64,000 nucleotides of DNA from Cupriavidus sp. WKF15 (GTDB lineage: Bacteria; Pseudomonadota; Gammaproteobacteria; Burkholderiales; Burkholderiaceae). The stretch is from assembly GCF_029278605.1 (NCBI RefSeq), contig NZ_CP119572.1:2790001-2854000 (forward strand), read 5' to 3'. The notes under the pieces were generated by a model. It searched no databases, was not told the DNA's origin, and saw only the letters and a program-made list of their open reading frames with translations. Below, piece by piece: positions 26,113 to 35,231 of the stretch (positions are counted from its first letter, which is position 1; every line of letters begins with the position of its first letter). A program made the translations under genes and the position numbers.

Positions 26113-27321
26113 TCAGGCCTCGCCCGGACTGCGCCGGCGGGCAGCACCGGCATCCGGCGTCGGCGAGCGCTGGGCCGGGATCTTGCCAGCCTTGATATCG
26201 TCGTACCAATGCTCGTGATGCTCCCTGGCCCAGGCCTCGTCGACCCAGCCGTCGCGCATGGCACGGTAGGCGCCTTCCATGCCGATGGTGCCCATGTAGA
26301 TGTGACCAAGCGACATCGCGATCATCAGCACGGCGGCAATGCCGTGGATCACGTTGGCGATCTGCATGGTGGCGCGGTAGTAATCGAGCCCCGGCACGAT
26401 CATGTCGAGCACCCACCCGGACGCGGACAGCACCAGCCCGAAGATCACCAGCCCGCCCCAGAACCACATCTTCTCGCCTGCATTGAAGCGGCCGCTCGGC
26501 ACGTGCTTGCCGCTGGCCAGGCCGCCGAGGCTGGTTATCCAGTCGAGGTCGTCACGGCTGGGCAGGTTGCTGCGCACAAAGATCACGAAGGCGACGATGA
26601 TCGACAGCGTGAACACGGGGCCCGCCAGGTTATGGATGTTCTTCAGCAGGTAGCTGAGCCAGCCGAACAGCGTATGCCCCATCACTGGCAGCAGGAAATG
26701 CTTGCCGAACAGCATCACGATGCCCGACACCGCCAGCAGCACGAACGAGATCGCCATGGTCCAGTGGACGATGCGCTCGAACGGCGTGAAGCGTTCGATC
26801 ATGCGGCCGGTGCGCGGCTCGCGCAGCGGGATGGTGCCGCGCCAGAGGAAGAAGCCCAGGATCGCCAATGGCACCACGACCAGCAGCCAGCCGCCCCACA
26901 CGGTGATCACGCCATTGCGGAACAGGCGCCACTGCTGCCCGGTACGCTGGATCAGCACGCCGGCTTCCTTGGCCGGCAGGCTGCTGTAGTGGGCCTGGTC
27001 GGAATTGACCTCCCGCCAGACCGGCGCGTTGTTGCCGGGCTGCGTCACAGTGCGTTCCTGCTGCGACCTGGCTTCGTTGGCAACGTCGCGGCGCGGCACG
27101 TTGAAAATGTTCTCCGAGGCAATGCCGGCGAACGGCTGCACCGGATGCGTGGCCGGGTTGTTCGCGTCCGCCGTCTGTGCGGACTGCGTGGACCGGGCAG
27201 CCGGCGGCGCCGAGGCCGGCGCCTGCGCAACAGCGGCGCCGCCGCTTGCGAACGTCAACATGGCCAGCGCGCTTGCGGCGAGCCAGGCACGCCAGCGGCA
27301 CATGTTCTGCGAGGGCCTCAT
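26113..27321 (-). CDS. fdhC: Formate dehydrogenase gamma subunit (cytochrome b556 type)
   Basis: 402 residues. A signal-like N-terminus and a periplasmic extension of about 120 residues precede the membrane domain. This extended form is longer than the 210-residue E. coli FdoI. About five hydrophobic segments follow, including WGGWLLVVVPLAILGFFLW, IVHWTMAISFVLLAVSGIVM, LAGPVFTLSIIVAFVIFV, and VIHGIAAVLMIAMSLGHIYM. The histidines in VHWT, IHN, VIHG and GHIY are candidates for heme b and quinone-site ligands. It anchors the enzyme and passes electrons to quinone. Confidence 0.92.
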   Translation of the reverse strand: MRPSQNMCRWRAWLAASALAMLTFASGGAAVAQAPASAPPAARSTQSAQTADANNPATHPVQPFAGIASENIFNVPRRDVANEARSQQERTVTQPGNNAPVWREVNSDQAHYSSLPAKEAGVLIQRTGQQWRLFRNGVITVWGGWLLVVVPLAILGFFLWRGTIPLREPRTGRMIERFTPFERIVHWTMAISFVLLAVSGIVMLFGKHFLLPVMGHTLFGWLSYLLKNIHNLAGPVFTLSIIVAFVIFVRSNLPSRDDLDWITSLGGLASGKHVPSGRFNAGEKMWFWGGLVIFGLVLSASGWVLDMIVPGLDYYRATMQIANVIHGIAAVLMIAMSLGHIYMGTIGMEGAYRAMRDGWVDEAWAREHHEHWYDDIKAGKIPAQRSPTPDAGAARRRSPGEA

Positions 27322-27361
27322 ATGCGCTCCTTCGGGTCACCCCGCCCTGCCTGCGGCGCAG

Positions 27362-27598
27362 TCATGGCGTGCGGTTGTATTCGTTCTGCAGCTGGTTGCG
27401 CTGGCGGATCTGGTTGTCCCAGGTGGTCTTGTCACCAGCTGTCCAACCCTTGACGACAAACGGGTCGTCCGGCGCGCCCTGGTAGGCCGGCGCATCCGAC
27501 TTCTTGTGCGAGGCCGTCGCGGTCTGGGCCTTTTCGCCACAGCCCGCGAGCAGCAGGCTGGCCACGGCCAGCATGGCGGCCATCGGAATGTGCGTCAT
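27362..27598 (-). CDS. Small lipoprotein of the formate dehydrogenase cluster
   Basis: 78 residues with a lipoprotein signal peptide ending in LLLAGC (cysteine at residue 20). The short mature part is polar and ends in QIRQRNQLQNEYNRTP. The ATG overlaps the stop of the Fe-S subunit gene by 4 bases (ATGA), so it is translationally coupled to it, and fdhC begins 40 bases further on. No function is known to me. Position between two structural genes suggests an assembly or anchoring part in the periplasm, but that is inference. Confidence 0.8.
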   Translation of the reverse strand: MTHIPMAAMLAVASLLLAGCGEKAQTATASHKKSDAPAYQGAPDDPFVVKGWTAGDKTTWDNQIRQRNQLQNEYNRTP

Positions 27599-28266
27599 GA
27601 CGGTTGCCCTCCGTTGCCCGCGGCGGGGGCCGGGTTGGCCGGCGCCGCCGGTGCTGCAGGCGCCTGCTGCGCACCGCCCTTGGTCCCGTATGCGGTGCCC
27701 CAGCCGAACACATCGCCGCCCTTGCCGCGCTTGATCACGCGGTTGCGCAGGATGTCGGCGATCACGTCGCCGTCGCCGCCGAGCAGCGCCTTGGTCGAGC
27801 ACATTTCCGCGCACAGCGGCAGCTTGCCTTCGGCCAGCCGGTTGCGGCCGTACTTCTCGAATTCGGCCTCCGAGCCGTTCTTCTCGGGTCCGCCCGCGCA
27901 GAAGGTGCACTTGTCCATCTTGCCGCGCACGCCGAAGGTGCCCGTGGACGGGAACTGCGGCGCGCCGAACGGGCACGCGTAAGAGCAGTAGCCGCAGCCG
28001 ATGCAGACGTCCTTGTCGTGCAGCACCACGCCATCCTCGGTGCGGTAGAAGCAGTCGACCGGGCAGACCGCCATGCAGGGGGCGTCCGAGCAGTGCATGC
28101 AGGCCACGGAGATCGACTTCTCCGCGCCGACCATGCCGTCGTTGATGGTGACCACGCGGCGCCGGTTCACGCCCCACGGCACCTCGTGCTCGTTCTTGCA
28201 GGCAGTGACGCAGCTGTTGCACTCGATGCAGCGTTCGGCGTCACAGATAAATTTCATGCGTGCCAT
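27595..28266 (-). CDS. fdhB: Formate dehydrogenase beta (iron-sulfur) subunit
   Basis: 223 residues. Cysteine groups for four [4Fe-4S] clusters are visible: C8-x4-CIECNSCVTACK, C57 MHCSDAPCMAVCP, C88 IGCGYCSYACP, and C120 TFC paired with CAEMC near 152-156. It carries electrons from the catalytic subunit to the cytochrome b subunit. Unlike E. coli FdnH it has no C-terminal transmembrane helix; it ends instead in an Ala/Pro-rich tail. It therefore seems to be held by its partners rather than by its own anchor. It starts 15 bases after fdhA. Confidence 0.94.
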   Translation of the reverse strand: MARMKFICDAERCIECNSCVTACKNEHEVPWGVNRRRVVTINDGMVGAEKSISVACMHCSDAPCMAVCPVDCFYRTEDGVVLHDKDVCIGCGYCSYACPFGAPQFPSTGTFGVRGKMDKCTFCAGGPEKNGSEAEFEKYGRNRLAEGKLPLCAEMCSTKALLGGDGDVIADILRNRVIKRGKGGDVFGWGTAYGTKGGAQQAPAAPAAPANPAPAAGNGGQPS

Positions 28267-28281
28267 GATGTCATCCTGCCC

Positions 28282-31200
28282 TTATGCAAAGCGTTCGATC
28301 TGGCAGATCGTGGTCTTGGTTTCCTGCATCATCGTGACCGAGTCGTACCCATACGTGGTGGCCGTGTTGACGGCCTCGCCGCGCACGACCGGCATCGCGC
28401 CGTCGGGGTAGTACTCCTTCAGGTCCTTGCCCTGCCACCAGCCCGAGAAGTGGAACGGGATGAAGGCCGTATCGGGGCCGACGCGCTCCGTCACCAGCGC
28501 ACGTACCTTGATGCGGGCGCCGGTCGGCGTCTTGACCCAGCAGAAGTCGCCGTTGCGGATGCCGCGGTCGGAGGCGGCGCGCGGGTTGATCTCGACGAAG
28601 TTCTCCTGCTGCAGTTCGGCCAGCCACGGGTTCGAACGGGTTTCCTCGCCGCCGCCCTCGTACTCCACCAGGCGGCCTGACGTCAGGATGATCGGGAACT
28701 TCTCGTAGATCTTGTTCTCGACGTTGCGCTGCTGCACGGTCTTGTACAGCGTCGGCAGGCGCCAGAACGCCATCTTGTCGTCGTGGGTCGGATACTTCGC
28801 GACCATGTCGGGCCGTGTGGAATACAGCGGCTCGCGGTGCTGCGGAATCGGGTCCGGGAAGTTCCACACCACGGCACGCGCCTTGGCATTGCCGAACGGG
28901 TGGCAGCCATGCACCTTGAGCACCACGCGCTGGATGCCGCCCGAGAGGTCGGTCTTCCAGTTCTTGCCTTCGGCGGCCTTCTTCTCGTCGTCGGTCAGGT
29001 CGTCCCACCAGCCCAGCTTCTTGAGCAGCACGTGGTCGAACTCGGGATAGCCCGTGGTGATCTCGGCCCCCTTCGAGTATGAACCGTCCTCGGCCAGCAG
29101 GTTGACGCCATCGCGCTCCACGCCGAAGTTCGCGCGGAAGTTGCCGCCGCCATCCATCACATGCTTGCTGGTGTCGTACAGGTTAGGCGAGCCAGGGTGC
29201 TTGAGTTCCGGATTGCCGTAGCACGGCCATGGCAGGCCGAAGTAGTCGCCGGTCAGGTCGTAGCCGGTCGCGGCATCCTTGCCGCCGCTGCAGCGCAACG
29301 TCTTCACGTCGAACATCTGCATATTGCGCATATGCGCCTTGAGGCGTTCGGGCGACTGGCCGGTGTAGCCGATGGTCCAGTTGCTGCGGTTGATCTCGCG
29401 CAGGATCGACTCGGTCTCCGGCTCCATCCAGGTACGGCCGGCGCGCTTGACCTCGATCATCTTGTAGTTCTTCGACAGCTCCTTGCCAAAGCCGAGCTTG
29501 TCGGCAAACGCCTGCATGATGGTCTGGTCGGGCATCGACTCGAACAGTGGCTCGATGACCTTCTCGCGCCATTGCAGCGAACGGTTGGAGGCCGTGCAGG
29601 AGCCCGAGGTTTCGAACTGCGTGCAGGCCGGCAAAAGGTAGACCGCGCGGTTCGGATTGACCTTGTCGCCTTCGGGCGGCGGCATGTTGGCCATGGCCGC
29701 GGTGGCGGACGGATACGGGTCGACCACGACCAGCAGGTCGAGCTTGTCCATGGCCTTCTTCATTTCCAGGCCGCGCGTCTGCGAGTTCGGCGCATGGCCC
29801 CAGAAGAACACGCCGCGCACGTTGTTGTCCTGGTCGATCAGCTCGTTCTTCTCGGTGACCATGTCGATCCAGCGCGACACGGTCGAGCCGGACTTCTCCA
29901 TCATCGCCTGCGACACGAACTGCTTCTTGATCCATTCGTAGTCGACGCCCCACACCGCCGCATAGTGCTTCCACGCGCCCGTGGCCAGGCCGTAGTAGCC
30001 GGGCAGCGAATCCGGGTTGGGCCCGACGTCGGTGGCGCCCTGCACGTTGTCATGGCCGCGGAAGATGTTGGCACCGCCGCCGGAGACACCGATATTGCCG
30101 AGCGCGAGCTGCACGATGCACGAGGCGCGCACGATCGCGTTGCCGATCGTGTGCTGGGTCTGCCCCATGCACCAGACCAGCGTGCTGGGCCGGTTCTTCG
30201 CCATGATCTCGGCCACCATCTTCACCTGCGCCTCGGGCACGCCGCAGACTTCCTCGACCTTGTCGGGCGCCCACTTGGCCAGGATCTCCTCCTTGACCTT
30301 GTCCATGCCATAGACACGGTCGTGCAGGAACTTCTGGTCCTCCCAGCCATTCTGGAAGACGTGGTACAGCACGCCGAACAGGAAGGCGATGTCGGTGCCC
30401 GAGCGAATGCGCACATAGTGGTCCGCCTTGGCAGCGGTGCGCGTATAGCGCGGATCCACCACGATCACCTTGCAGCCGTTCTCCTTCGCGTGCAGCAGGT
30501 GCAGCATCGACACCGGATGCGCCTCGGCCGCGTTGGAGCCGATATACAGAGCCGCCTTCGCGTTCTGCATATCGTTGTACGAGTTGGTCATCGCCCCGTA
30601 GCCCCAGGTATTCGCCACGCCTGCCACGGTGGTGGAGTGGCAGATGCGCGCCTGGTGGTCGGTGTTGTTGGTGCCGAAGAACGACACCCATTTGCGCATC
30701 AGGTAGGCCTGCTCGTTGCTGTGCTTGGACGAGCCGATGAAGAACATCGAATCCGGCCCGGTCTGCTGGCGGATCTCCTTCATCTTGGCGGTGATCTCGT
30801 CGAGCGCCTGGTCCCAGCTGATGCGCTGGTACTTGCCGTTGACCAGCTTCATCGGGTACTTCAGGCGATATTCGCCGTGGCCATGCTCGCGCAGCGCGGC
30901 GCCCTTGGCGCAGTGCGCGCCCATATTGATGGGCGAGTCGAACACCGGCTCCTGCCGCACCCATACGCCGTTCTGCACCACGGCATCGACGGCGCAGCCC
31001 ACCGAGCAATGGCCGCACACGGTACGCTTCACGACAATGCCGCCCTTGCCTTCCGCGGCCGCGACGGTCTTGTCATCGGCGGCGTCCGCCTTGCGCAGCA
31101 GCGTCAGTTGCGAAGCCGCCAGCCCCGCCCCGACGCCGATGCCGGAACGCTTGAGGAAACTGCGCCGGTCCATGGTCGGCATGGCACCGGCAAGGCCCGC

Positions 31201-31311
31201 GGCGAGCCGCGTGGAAAGCCGGCCGGATCCGGCAGTTGCGCTGGCCTGCGCCAGACCGTCAGCGAGCCGGGTCGATGCGCCCTGCGCCGCGCGTTTGCGG
31301 GTCAAGATCAT
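28282..31311 (-). CDS. fdhA: Formate dehydrogenase alpha (catalytic) subunit, Tat-exported
   Basis: 1009 residues; oxidises formate to CO2 at a Mo/W-bis-MGD centre. The chosen ATG at 31311 has GAGGTGAG just upstream. A twin-arginine signal (DRRSFLKRSGIG) lies at 48-59, unusually far in; an internal ATG at residue 44 or 47 would give a standard signal. The N-terminal [4Fe-4S] cluster uses C99, C102, C106 and C134. The residue that is selenocysteine in E. coli FdnG is a cysteine here (ARICHSTTVAG, C224) followed by the conserved His. NAAEAHPVSMLHLLHA and RSGTDIAFLFGVLYHVF are family blocks. The mature enzyme should face the periplasm with FdhB and FdhC. Confidence 0.96.
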   Translation of the reverse strand: MILTRKRAAQGASTRLADGLAQASATAGSGRLSTRLAAGLAGAMPTMDRRSFLKRSGIGVGAGLAASQLTLLRKADAADDKTVAAAEGKGGIVVKRTVCGHCSVGCAVDAVVQNGVWVRQEPVFDSPINMGAHCAKGAALREHGHGEYRLKYPMKLVNGKYQRISWDQALDEITAKMKEIRQQTGPDSMFFIGSSKHSNEQAYLMRKWVSFFGTNNTDHQARICHSTTVAGVANTWGYGAMTNSYNDMQNAKAALYIGSNAAEAHPVSMLHLLHAKENGCKVIVVDPRYTRTAAKADHYVRIRSGTDIAFLFGVLYHVFQNGWEDQKFLHDRVYGMDKVKEEILAKWAPDKVEEVCGVPEAQVKMVAEIMAKNRPSTLVWCMGQTQHTIGNAIVRASCIVQLALGNIGVSGGGANIFRGHDNVQGATDVGPNPDSLPGYYGLATGAWKHYAAVWGVDYEWIKKQFVSQAMMEKSGSTVSRWIDMVTEKNELIDQDNNVRGVFFWGHAPNSQTRGLEMKKAMDKLDLLVVVDPYPSATAAMANMPPPEGDKVNPNRAVYLLPACTQFETSGSCTASNRSLQWREKVIEPLFESMPDQTIMQAFADKLGFGKELSKNYKMIEVKRAGRTWMEPETESILREINRSNWTIGYTGQSPERLKAHMRNMQMFDVKTLRCSGGKDAATGYDLTGDYFGLPWPCYGNPELKHPGSPNLYDTSKHVMDGGGNFRANFGVERDGVNLLAEDGSYSKGAEITTGYPEFDHVLLKKLGWWDDLTDDEKKAAEGKNWKTDLSGGIQRVVLKVHGCHPFGNAKARAVVWNFPDPIPQHREPLYSTRPDMVAKYPTHDDKMAFWRLPTLYKTVQQRNVENKIYEKFPIILTSGRLVEYEGGGEETRSNPWLAELQQENFVEINPRAASDRGIRNGDFCWVKTPTGARIKVRALVTERVGPDTAFIPFHFSGWWQGKDLKEYYPDGAMPVVRGEAVNTATTYGYDSVTMMQETKTTICQIERFA

Positions 31312-31390
31312 GTCTCACCTCAGCAGAGGAAAGCAGGCATCCAGCAGATGCGGAGTAGGCGGGGCCGCGCATGCCGGCCCGCCGGCATGC

Positions 31391-31606
31391 TCACACCAGC
31401 GTGGTGCGGTAGTACTTGCGAATGTGTTCGGAAACGCGATAGCCCTTGCTGTCCGACGGTACGTCGGCGGGCTCGGGAATGACGGCACTCCCGACGGGCG
31501 CGGCAGGACCGCGCGCGGTCAGCGACGCTGCGCCGGCGGCCGCAGCGACAACTCCAGCGCCCGCGAGAAACGTGCGGCGTGCGACCCTGGGTTGCTTCTC
31601 TCTCAT
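31391..31606 (-). CDS. Small TAT-target protein of formate dehydrogenase region
   Basis: 71 residues from the ATG at 31606, chosen because GAGGAG lies 8 bases upstream; a GTG three codons earlier sits too close to that site. A twin-arginine signal (VARRTFLAGAGVVAAAAGAA) is followed by a short tail with GYRVSEHIRKYYRTT. This matches the family called formate dehydrogenase region TAT target (TIGR02811), which always accompanies Tat-exported formate dehydrogenases but whose role is unproven. It lies 79 bases upstream of fdhA. It may ride out with, or help, the alpha subunit. Confidence 0.85.
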   Translation of the reverse strand: MREKQPRVARRTFLAGAGVVAAAAGAASLTARGPAAPVGSAVIPEPADVPSDSKGYRVSEHIRKYYRTTLV

Positions 31607-31740
31607 GTAAGGCACTCCTCGGTTCGGCGTTGGCGCGCCGATGATTCAGCCGTTATGCGTTGTTATGCATATTCTAGGTGCAACCTGGCTGAAAGACCAT
31701 GCCGATCCCGGGTTAATCCCTATATGCGAGGGCGATGTAT

Positions 31741-32373
31741 TCAATGCATCTCGAGTGCCACGGCCTCGACCTCCGCGAAGGCCTGCATCAGTCCGGCAAC
31801 GCTGCGATAGAAGCGCGCTTGTGGATGGCTGCTTAGTGCATCGCACAATTTTCCGATCCAGGGCTGCATGTGCCGCGCGTAGAAGCGCTGCTGTTCGCCC
31901 AGATTGGAAATGGCGATATCCTCGCCGGCAACCAGGAAGCGCATCACCTCGCACAGCGTCGCCACGTGGTCCTCGGTCTCGCTGACATCGTCATGCCGCA
32001 CCAGCCCGTAGCGGTCCAGGTCATCGCGCAAGGCCACCAGCGGGCGTTCGTTCAGGAAGCCGGTCAGGTAGTAGGACCCATACAGGAAGACCTCCTGGCG
32101 GCCCACACCGAGGAACAGTTCACGATACTCGTCAGCCGTCTCGGCCTCGGTCGTGGCCGATGCCGCATCGCACAAGATATTCCATGCTCGACCCAATACC
32201 GTGTCCGAATCGTCGTCCGGTGCGCGGTTGGCGGCGATGTGATGAAGCAGCGCCGCGTCCGGCGCCCGGTAGAACAGCGTGGCCAGGAGACCATAAAGAT
32301 CGGCACGGGCAATGTCCTCGGCATCGTCGGCGTGCGCAGGGGGTGTCAGCTGGATGGGCTGGAAATCTGTCAT
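31741..32373 (-). CDS. TorD/NarJ-family chaperone for formate dehydrogenase
   Basis: 210 residues from the ATG at 32373. An all-helical protein with TorD/DmsD-like features: DLYGLLATLFYRAPD near the start, then TADEYRELFLGVGRQEVFLYGSYYL, in the region where this family has its conserved EYxxLF and P/GxxS blocks. Such chaperones bind the Tat signal or cofactor-free form of a molybdoenzyme and hold it until the cofactor is in place. Its place upstream of fdhA points to FdhA as client (inference). A gap of 134 bases before the small TAT-target gene could hold an internal promoter. Confidence 0.88.
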   Translation of the reverse strand: MTDFQPIQLTPPAHADDAEDIARADLYGLLATLFYRAPDAALLHHIAANRAPDDDSDTVLGRAWNILCDAASATTEAETADEYRELFLGVGRQEVFLYGSYYLTGFLNERPLVALRDDLDRYGLVRHDDVSETEDHVATLCEVMRFLVAGEDIAISNLGEQQRFYARHMQPWIGKLCDALSSHPQARFYRSVAGLMQAFAEVEAVALEMH

Positions 32374-32404
32374 ATCGTGATGTTCTTTGTCTGGGCGGAA
32401 GCGC

Positions 32405-34564
32405 TTACCGCAGCGTGGCACCGCTGACCGCTCCGGGATCGCGCTCCATCATGTCGATCACGCGGCAATCGGGGCACATCTTCAGGCGCTCGGCGGCAGC
32501 ACCGGCAAAGGCGGGGTGCCCGGCCAGGCGGACCAGCATCGACTCCACCATCTGCGCGGTGCCGAACGGCTTGCCACAGCGCACGCAATGGAACGGCTGC
32601 GACTCGTTGAGCGTGACGGTGCGCCGCGCCGCATCACCGGCCAGCAGGCGCGGGACGAGCGTGATCGCGTTCTCGGGGCAGGTCTTCTCGCACAGGCCAC
32701 ATTGCACGCAGTTGCGCTCGAGAAAGCCAAGCACCGGGCGCTCCGGATTGTCGCGCAGCGCCTGGGTCGGGCACGCGCCCACGCAGGCCATGCAGAGCGT
32801 GCAGGCAGCGGTGTCCACCGCCACGGCCCCGATCGGCGCCGCCGCCGGAAGCGGCACGATGTCGGCCGGAACCGGCGCGTGGCGCGCGAGGTGGTCCAGC
32901 ACGAACTCGAGCATCTCGCGCTTGGCGGCCACGGCACCGAACGGCGCCGGCGGCAATTCGCGCAGCGCCGGGCGCAGCGCGGCAAGCCCCGCGTCCAGCG
33001 ACGCGGCGTCGCCCGCCTCGACCAGCGACACTGTGGCGCCGTCGTAGCCGAGCCCGGCCAGCAGCGAGCACGCCACATTGATCTGCTCGATCAACGCGGT
33101 GCGGTACTGCGGCGCCTCGTCGCCGGTCAGCAACACCGCCACGCGCGCCGCGCCCCAGCACAGCGCCGCAAGCCAGAGCTCCAGCCCCGCGGCGGCCGGA
33201 TGAAACAGCGGCACCGGCATCACGTTCGGAGGTACGCCTTGCGCCTGCCCGGCACGCGCCGCGCGGCCCAGGGCCAGGATGGCCGGCGTGCCGGAGGCAT
33301 CGCCGTGCAGCAACACCACGGCGTCGCGCCCGCCCGCCGACCGGTAGGCCGACAGCAGCGTGCGCAGGCGCATGCCCAGCATCTCCGGGCCCGGATAGGC
33401 ATAGCTGATCGCCCCGCTCGGGCAGACCGTGGTACACGCGCCGCAGCCCATGCAGAGATTGGGCGTGACCTCGATGCGTCCCTTGCCGTCATGCCACTGC
33501 GAGCGGATCGCCTGCGTCGAGCAGATGTCGATGCAGGCGGTGCACCCCGTGGTCTGGTTGCGGCCGTGGGCGCACAGGCTTTCCTTGTAGCGGAAGAATT
33601 TCGGCTTCTCGAACTCGCCGACGAGCTGTGTCAGGGCCAGTGCCTGTTGCTGCTGGCGCAGCGCATCAGCGCCGGCATGCAGGTAGCCTTGCGGCGGCTG
33701 GTGCATGGTGAAGGCCGGCGCGTCGTTGAGATCGAAGACCAGGTCGAAACGTGCCTCGGCGGTTGCTGCCGGCCGATCGAAATCAATCGCGGCAGCCGCG
33801 CCGCATGCCCGCACGCAATCGCGGTGCGCGCGGCAACGGTCCATGTCGATCTGGTAGCTGAAGTCGATCGCCTGTTCCGGGCAGGCTTCGATGCAGGCAT
33901 TGCATCGCGTGCAGAGATCCAGATCGATGGGATTGCTGCGGCCCGCACCGGTCTCCCAGGTCGCGGCAAACGCGCCGAGCCAGCCGGTCAATGCTTGCAG
34001 CGTACCGCTGTGTACGGGGTAGGCCCGCTGCGCGGGAACAATTGCGGGCGCCACCCGGCGATGTGGCGCACCGGCGGGCAGCAGCACGGTGACTTCCAGC
34101 GACATGGCCGCGAGCCGCTCGGCCCAGGGCAAGGCACGGTCGGCGGGCCCCATCACGAGCACGGTGCCTTCGGAGCGGTAGTCCACCACGGGCACGGGCT
34201 CCGGCTCCGGCAGTGCGGCCACGGCCAGCAATGCCGCGATCTTGGCGTTGGCGGTCCTGGGATCGCGCTTCGCGCCCTGGGACCAGCCTCCGGTCTCGCG
34301 GATGTTCACGAAACGCACGGGAGCGATCACCACGGTGCGGCCATCGGTGCCGCGCGCGGCCTCGGCCGCGATCTCCGCGAACAGGTGCTGCTCTTGCGTG
34401 CAGGCGACGATCACGTCATCGGTACCATCGAGCGCAGCGGTGAAATCACCGATTTCCCTGCGGCACAGCAGGCGGTGTACCTTCAGCGGCGTCCCACTGG
34501 CTTGCGACAGCGCCGCCCCGTCAAGCGGCATGGTGTCATTGCAATTGCAGATCAGCGTCGGCAT
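32405..34564 (-). CDS. Polyferredoxin with six [4Fe-4S] motif groups
   Basis: 719 residues. Cysteine groups of ferredoxin type are at about 218-228 (CTRCNACIEACP), 244-254 (CRAHRDCVRAC), 331-348 (CAHG...CTACIDIC), 371-381 (CMGCGACTTVCP), 588-598 (CTLCMACVGACP) and 619-629 (CVQCGLCEKTCP). A rubredoxin/zinc-ribbon-like pair lies at the C-terminus (C660-x2-C, C697-x2-C). The N-terminus (MPTLICNCNDTMPLDG) is a separate small domain. No signal peptide, so it is cytosolic. It could pass electrons between formate dehydrogenase and another partner, or help assemble Fe-S clusters; neither is shown. It lies 31 bases upstream of the TorD-like chaperone. Confidence 0.9.
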   Translation of the reverse strand: MPTLICNCNDTMPLDGAALSQASGTPLKVHRLLCRREIGDFTAALDGTDDVIVACTQEQHLFAEIAAEAARGTDGRTVVIAPVRFVNIRETGGWSQGAKRDPRTANAKIAALLAVAALPEPEPVPVVDYRSEGTVLVMGPADRALPWAERLAAMSLEVTVLLPAGAPHRRVAPAIVPAQRAYPVHSGTLQALTGWLGAFAATWETGAGRSNPIDLDLCTRCNACIEACPEQAIDFSYQIDMDRCRAHRDCVRACGAAAAIDFDRPAATAEARFDLVFDLNDAPAFTMHQPPQGYLHAGADALRQQQQALALTQLVGEFEKPKFFRYKESLCAHGRNQTTGCTACIDICSTQAIRSQWHDGKGRIEVTPNLCMGCGACTTVCPSGAISYAYPGPEMLGMRLRTLLSAYRSAGGRDAVVLLHGDASGTPAILALGRAARAGQAQGVPPNVMPVPLFHPAAAGLELWLAALCWGAARVAVLLTGDEAPQYRTALIEQINVACSLLAGLGYDGATVSLVEAGDAASLDAGLAALRPALRELPPAPFGAVAAKREMLEFVLDHLARHAPVPADIVPLPAAAPIGAVAVDTAACTLCMACVGACPTQALRDNPERPVLGFLERNCVQCGLCEKTCPENAITLVPRLLAGDAARRTVTLNESQPFHCVRCGKPFGTAQMVESMLVRLAGHPAFAGAAAERLKMCPDCRVIDMMERDPGAVSGATLR

Positions 34565-34664
34565 GGCGAATGCGGCTGACCGGCCCGGGCGCCCTTTCTT
34601 GCGAGAGTCTGCAGGCCGGGAATTTGTGAGGGAGTCCTATTGTAGGACCGGTGTATGCGGGAAG

Positions 34665-35219
34665 CTACGCGTGTTTGTCCGGGTACGGCTCAGTCACATG
34701 GGCGGGTGCTTCGGGCACCCCGGCATCGTCCTGTCCTTCGTCGGACAAGGCCGGCGCAGCCTGCGCGGCGCCTTCCGGCAACGCCGCCGACTCCGTCGGC
34801 TCCGGTGCATCCGCGGGGTCGAATAACCCCAGCGCCTCGGACTGCCGCAGGCGACGCAACACATCCAATGGAATGGGGTCCGGCTTGCCGTAGTCGTCGA
34901 TGTAAGTGTCGAGCCCGTCCATCACATTGAAGTGCGGGTCGGCAAACAAGGTCTTGAGCGCGGCGCGCTTGACGCCTTCATCCACGCCGCGCGCGACAAA
35001 GCGCGCGATATTGTCACCCGGCCGAAGCCGCGCCACGTCCGCCATGGTGGGAAAGTCCACCGGCGCTTCTGCGGCCGTTGCAGAAGCCTGAGCACCGGTT
35101 GCGGGCAACGGTGCGGGAGGAACGGGATCGGGAACCGGCGCCTCGTCCGGCACGGTACCGCCGTCCCGCACCGTTGCCTTGCGGCGCGACCAGCGTGACA
35201 GGAAGGACGAGTCGCTCAT
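34665..35219 (-). CDS. DUF3306 protein of formate dehydrogenase cluster
   Basis: 184 residues, acidic and Pro/Ala-rich at both ends. The core is FLSRWSRRKATVRDG at the start and VDEGVKRAALKTLFADPHFN with MDGLDTYIDDYGKPDPIPLD in the middle, which is the DUF3306 pattern. No signal peptide or helix. The family occurs with DUF3305 next to formate dehydrogenase genes in proteobacteria; its role is unknown. It begins 12 bases after DUF3305 ends and 100 bases before the polyferredoxin begins. Confidence 0.85.
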   Translation of the reverse strand: MSDSSFLSRWSRRKATVRDGGTVPDEAPVPDPVPPAPLPATGAQASATAAEAPVDFPTMADVARLRPGDNIARFVARGVDEGVKRAALKTLFADPHFNVMDGLDTYIDDYGKPDPIPLDVLRRLRQSEALGLFDPADAPEPTESAALPEGAAQAAPALSDEGQDDAGVPEAPAHVTEPYPDKHA

Positions 35220-35231
35220 GGCTGGCAGCCG

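Noticed and set aside
30639..30641. Selenocysteine (UGA) site in the formate dehydrogenase alpha subunit
   Set aside because: The codon at the active-site position (C224) is an ordinary cysteine codon, and no in-frame stop interrupts the gene.
29161..31482. A 773-codon open frame on the plus strand opposite fdhA
   Set aside because: Same reason: complement of a high-GC gene whose protein has all expected motifs. Similar long frames opposite tamB, tamA, cobQ, the decarboxylase and metG were dropped too.
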